From assembly GCA_036897095.1 (NCBI GenBank), contig JAYMSP010000109.1:1-64000 (forward strand): 64,000 nucleotides of DNA, in the 5' to 3' direction. Positions 61,740 to 64,000 of this stretch are shown here, piece by piece; position 1 is the first letter of the stretch, and each line of letters opens with the position of its first letter. Below the pieces are notes generated by a model that saw only the letters and a list, made by a program, of their open reading frames with translations, was not told the origin of the DNA and ran no database searches. The translations under genes and the position numbers were made by a program. This DNA is from Plantago elongata (Eukaryota > Streptophyta > Magnoliopsida > Lamiales > Plantaginaceae).

Positions 61740-63160
61740 GCACCTACACCCATCTGTAGACTCAAATTTAATTTGCCCCCTCTATTTTTTCTAAAACACC
61801 ACATATACCTCAACTATTGTTAAATATTTACATCACACCATGCATGCTTATAATTGTACATATATACTAATAAGTAAATATATAATTGCAGATTGTACCC
61901 CTCCATCCCTATAAACTTCATACTATTTTTAGCCGTTTCACCTATCTCGTCAATAATAAATAATAAACAATTTCAACTTTACACAAAAATTATACATTTT
62001 ACCACTAAAAATACAATTTTTTCCACTTTCTTCACTTTTTATCAGTACTTTAACTTTTCGAATAAAACTACGCACCAATTCTTTCTAATAGGTTTTTCGT
62101 AGGACCAATAATCATTGTATTTATGATCAAAAGCATTATAAATATTCACTACATCTTAAATATTATAGAATCATATAAAAAAGTAAAATGTTATTAATAT
62201 TTTTTTAAGTTGATCCCTTCAGGTAGCTCATTAATGTAGTTCCATTTTAGAAGTTTGTTAATAATATGTTTAGAAAATAAAATTTTAACGGTTTTTCTCG
62301 ACATGCGCTTATGAAAACTATTATACTATTACAAGTCTTGCCTATAAGATTTGCATCAACAATTTGTGTAATGTTCAAACCTCATAAATCAAAACAATGG
62401 ACAAATAGATAAGGTAGACTTAGAGTGATATATAAACTTGTAGACCTTCACTTGTTGTTTGTATCAAATGGTGCAATGTGCTTCCACATAAGTTACATAT
62501 CTTTAATAGTAGGCCATTACGCACAAATCACAATCAAGACCTTGCCGACTATGGTGAACGTCCCTTGCTCAGGTTTGGAAGTAGTTGCGTGCAATGGGAT
62601 CGGGACGCTAGTTTTGGAGTTAATTATTCCTCTTATAGTACTAGATTTATTAGTCTGAGATACTTGCCCAAATTGACTTGTAAAATCTGCAACTGAAGAC
62701 AATATTCGTGAAACTTCAATCAGTTCCGACCAACTAGTTCAGCCAAGTCCAGAAAAACATTTCCTCTTGCTAATAGAGAAAAAAAACACTGGTTTATAGA
62801 TTTAGAAAAACACTATCATCCAGATGGGGTCACATTACGTGAAAACCCACGCTAAACGAGAAACTAGAATGGCAAGACCTTGAAAATTTCTTATGCAGAA
62901 GCAATCAAGCTGCTCAAAAGATCCAGTCATACAAGTTTATCCAAATTTCTTGCAAAACCAATAGTCCAAGCCATGACCAACACAAAACATCCACCACTAC
63001 AAAACGACATCTAGCATCACAAGAGAGATAGGTTTTAAATTAAAAGTACCCAACATAACAGATCCAATGTTCACAACACATTGCATTGTCTAGTCTCTAG
63101 ATGTCAAGGCTTAGAATTTTTTGCATTCCAGAACAACGAAGATATGGTGACTTGCTCCAC
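61740..63160. other. Intergenic DNA between RPP1 and the SR34-like gene
   Basis: No supported gene. The frames at 62425-62702 overlap on both strands. The DNA there is less AT-rich than its surroundings and could be a worn fragment of something, but I could not assign it. The right end is the 3' UTR of the SR34-like gene. Confidence 0.45.
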
Positions 63161-63169
63161 AACAACGGA

Positions 63170-63942
63170 TCATTCACTGCCAGACCTAGCCTGCAGAAAA
63201 ACCATAGATATATGATTTTAGAAAACTTAATTAATGCCAAATAAGCAATATCCACTGGTGGGAGATGGGAATGTGTTATTGAAATCATCCATCATACTAC
63301 TTGTGAGCTGGATGCTGTATTACCTGGAGGGGAGATGCAGACCTCGACCTGGACCTCGACTTGGGCCTGCATAGTTGAGAGAAGAGGATGATAAAACTTA
63401 TGAGCTAGTGCGTGCAAATATGAACCAGATATGAAGTAGTGTGGAGGTAGTGCTTGAAGAAAGTTCAGCCCTTTTTTACCTAGGTTTGGCAGGCGAAGCT
63501 GAGGGTGACCTAGAAGCAGATCGATCACGTGATTTGCTGCATGGAATAGAATCCTACTTAGTCCCACAATCTAACATACCACTGAAATTATTCATACCAG
63601 AATTAGAAAGCTAAATTTTACAGATTTATCACCTTCTGTTTCTCCTAGGGCTCCGACTCCTGCTCCTGCTTCTGCTGCGACTCCTACTTCGGCTTCGAGA
63701 TGGGCTGCCCTTGTACTCCTTGACCTGAAAGCAAATTCATGCATCAGAACACATCCATTATATGTTTAAAAAAAAAATCCTTGATTCAAATCGTAGGATT
63801 TTGTTTATCAAGTACATATTAAGATTTTAAGTAGCAAACTGAAGGAAGAAAACAAAACACAATATGTAGGGATAAGATGGAATACCCGGATATAAGTCCT
63901 GGTCCAAGGGTTTCGGAACTCAGTATCATCAAGTTTGCGCAT
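63170..63942 (-). CDS. SR34: SR34/SF2-type pre-mRNA splicing factor, C-terminal part (partial)
   Basis: There are five exons in view: 63942-63886, 63724-63633, 63536-63480, 63366-63324 and 63190-63170; the 5' part lies outside the window. The first exon in view is the end of the second, pseudo-RRM (RKLDDTEFRNPWTRTYIRVKEY), followed by a dense RS domain of alternating Arg-Ser pairs. RS exons follow (SKSRDRSASRSPSASPAKPR and PKSRSRSRSASPLQ), and the protein ends ARSGSE. SR proteins bind exonic enhancers and recruit the spliceosome in nuclear speckles. If the 63324 donor is not used, the frame runs on for VIQHPAHK and stops, so two C-termini are possible. Confidence 0.93.
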
Positions 63943-64000
63943 CTGGTACATAAATTAAATTGTTAGCTGCTGGAGGAGCAAGCAATAAAACACAACCCTA

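Noticed and set aside
62425-62702. Overlapping frames on both strands, suspected worn retroelement fragment
   Set aside because: I could not find a protease, reverse transcriptase or integrase motif, nor terminal repeats. It is left unassigned.

Overview
The window is eudicot plant nuclear DNA. The genes are short exons separated by AT-rich introns with GT/AG borders. The products are typically plant: a CDPK-related kinase, a SAUR, a neprosin relative, an F-box protein, a ubiquitin-L40 fusion and an SR34-type splicing factor. I could not run a search. Overall style would fit an asterid, perhaps Lamiales, but that is a weak guess.

Layout, left to right. Positions 912-1015 hold the last exon of an RRM protein (+), followed by about 9 kb with no gene I can prove: diverged repeats, a tRNA-derived SINE, one possible small secreted-peptide gene and a foldback element. 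Next come an MFS transporter of the MFSD5/MOT2 type (-, 10008-13568), the retromer subunit VPS26 (-, 14946-18764), cytochrome b5 (+, 21441-22583) and a TBC-domain Rab GAP (-, 23143-26357). After a 3.8 kb AT-rich gap there is a tandem pair of 6-phosphogluconolactonase genes (-, 30178-32350 and 33193-34533); the second begins with a signal peptide. Then follow ubiquitin-ribosomal protein L40 (+, 37025-38569), a plastid-type aldo/keto reductase (-, 39251-42010), an intronless SRP54 (+, 43513-44979), a SAUR with a histidine-rich tail (+, 47622-47951), a CDPK-related kinase (-, 49050-53788), an F-box gene (+, 55529-56710), a broken neprosin-family gene (-, about 57326-59118), ribosomal protein P1 (-, 60317-61625) and the 3' part of an SR34-like splicing factor (-, 63170 to beyond the right edge).

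The genes do not form one pathway. They are a normal mix of housekeeping genes for protein synthesis and targeting (L40, P1, SRP54), membrane traffic (VPS26, TBC), redox and carbon metabolism (cytochrome b5, lactonase, aldo/keto reductase) and signalling (CRK, SAUR, F-box). For every multi-exon gene the exon lengths I placed add up to a whole number of codons, which supports the models. The coding part of VPS26 starts with an exon that contributes only the ATG.

The most interesting items are the lactonase paralogue with a signal peptide, the intronless SRP54 followed by an A-tract (a likely retrogene), a duplicated promoter module in front of ubiquitin-L40, an upstream ORF ahead of the His-rich SAUR, and a foldback element. 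I found no CRISPR, no convincing tRNA or rRNA gene, no intact autonomous transposon, and nothing I would call a wholly new multi-gene system.
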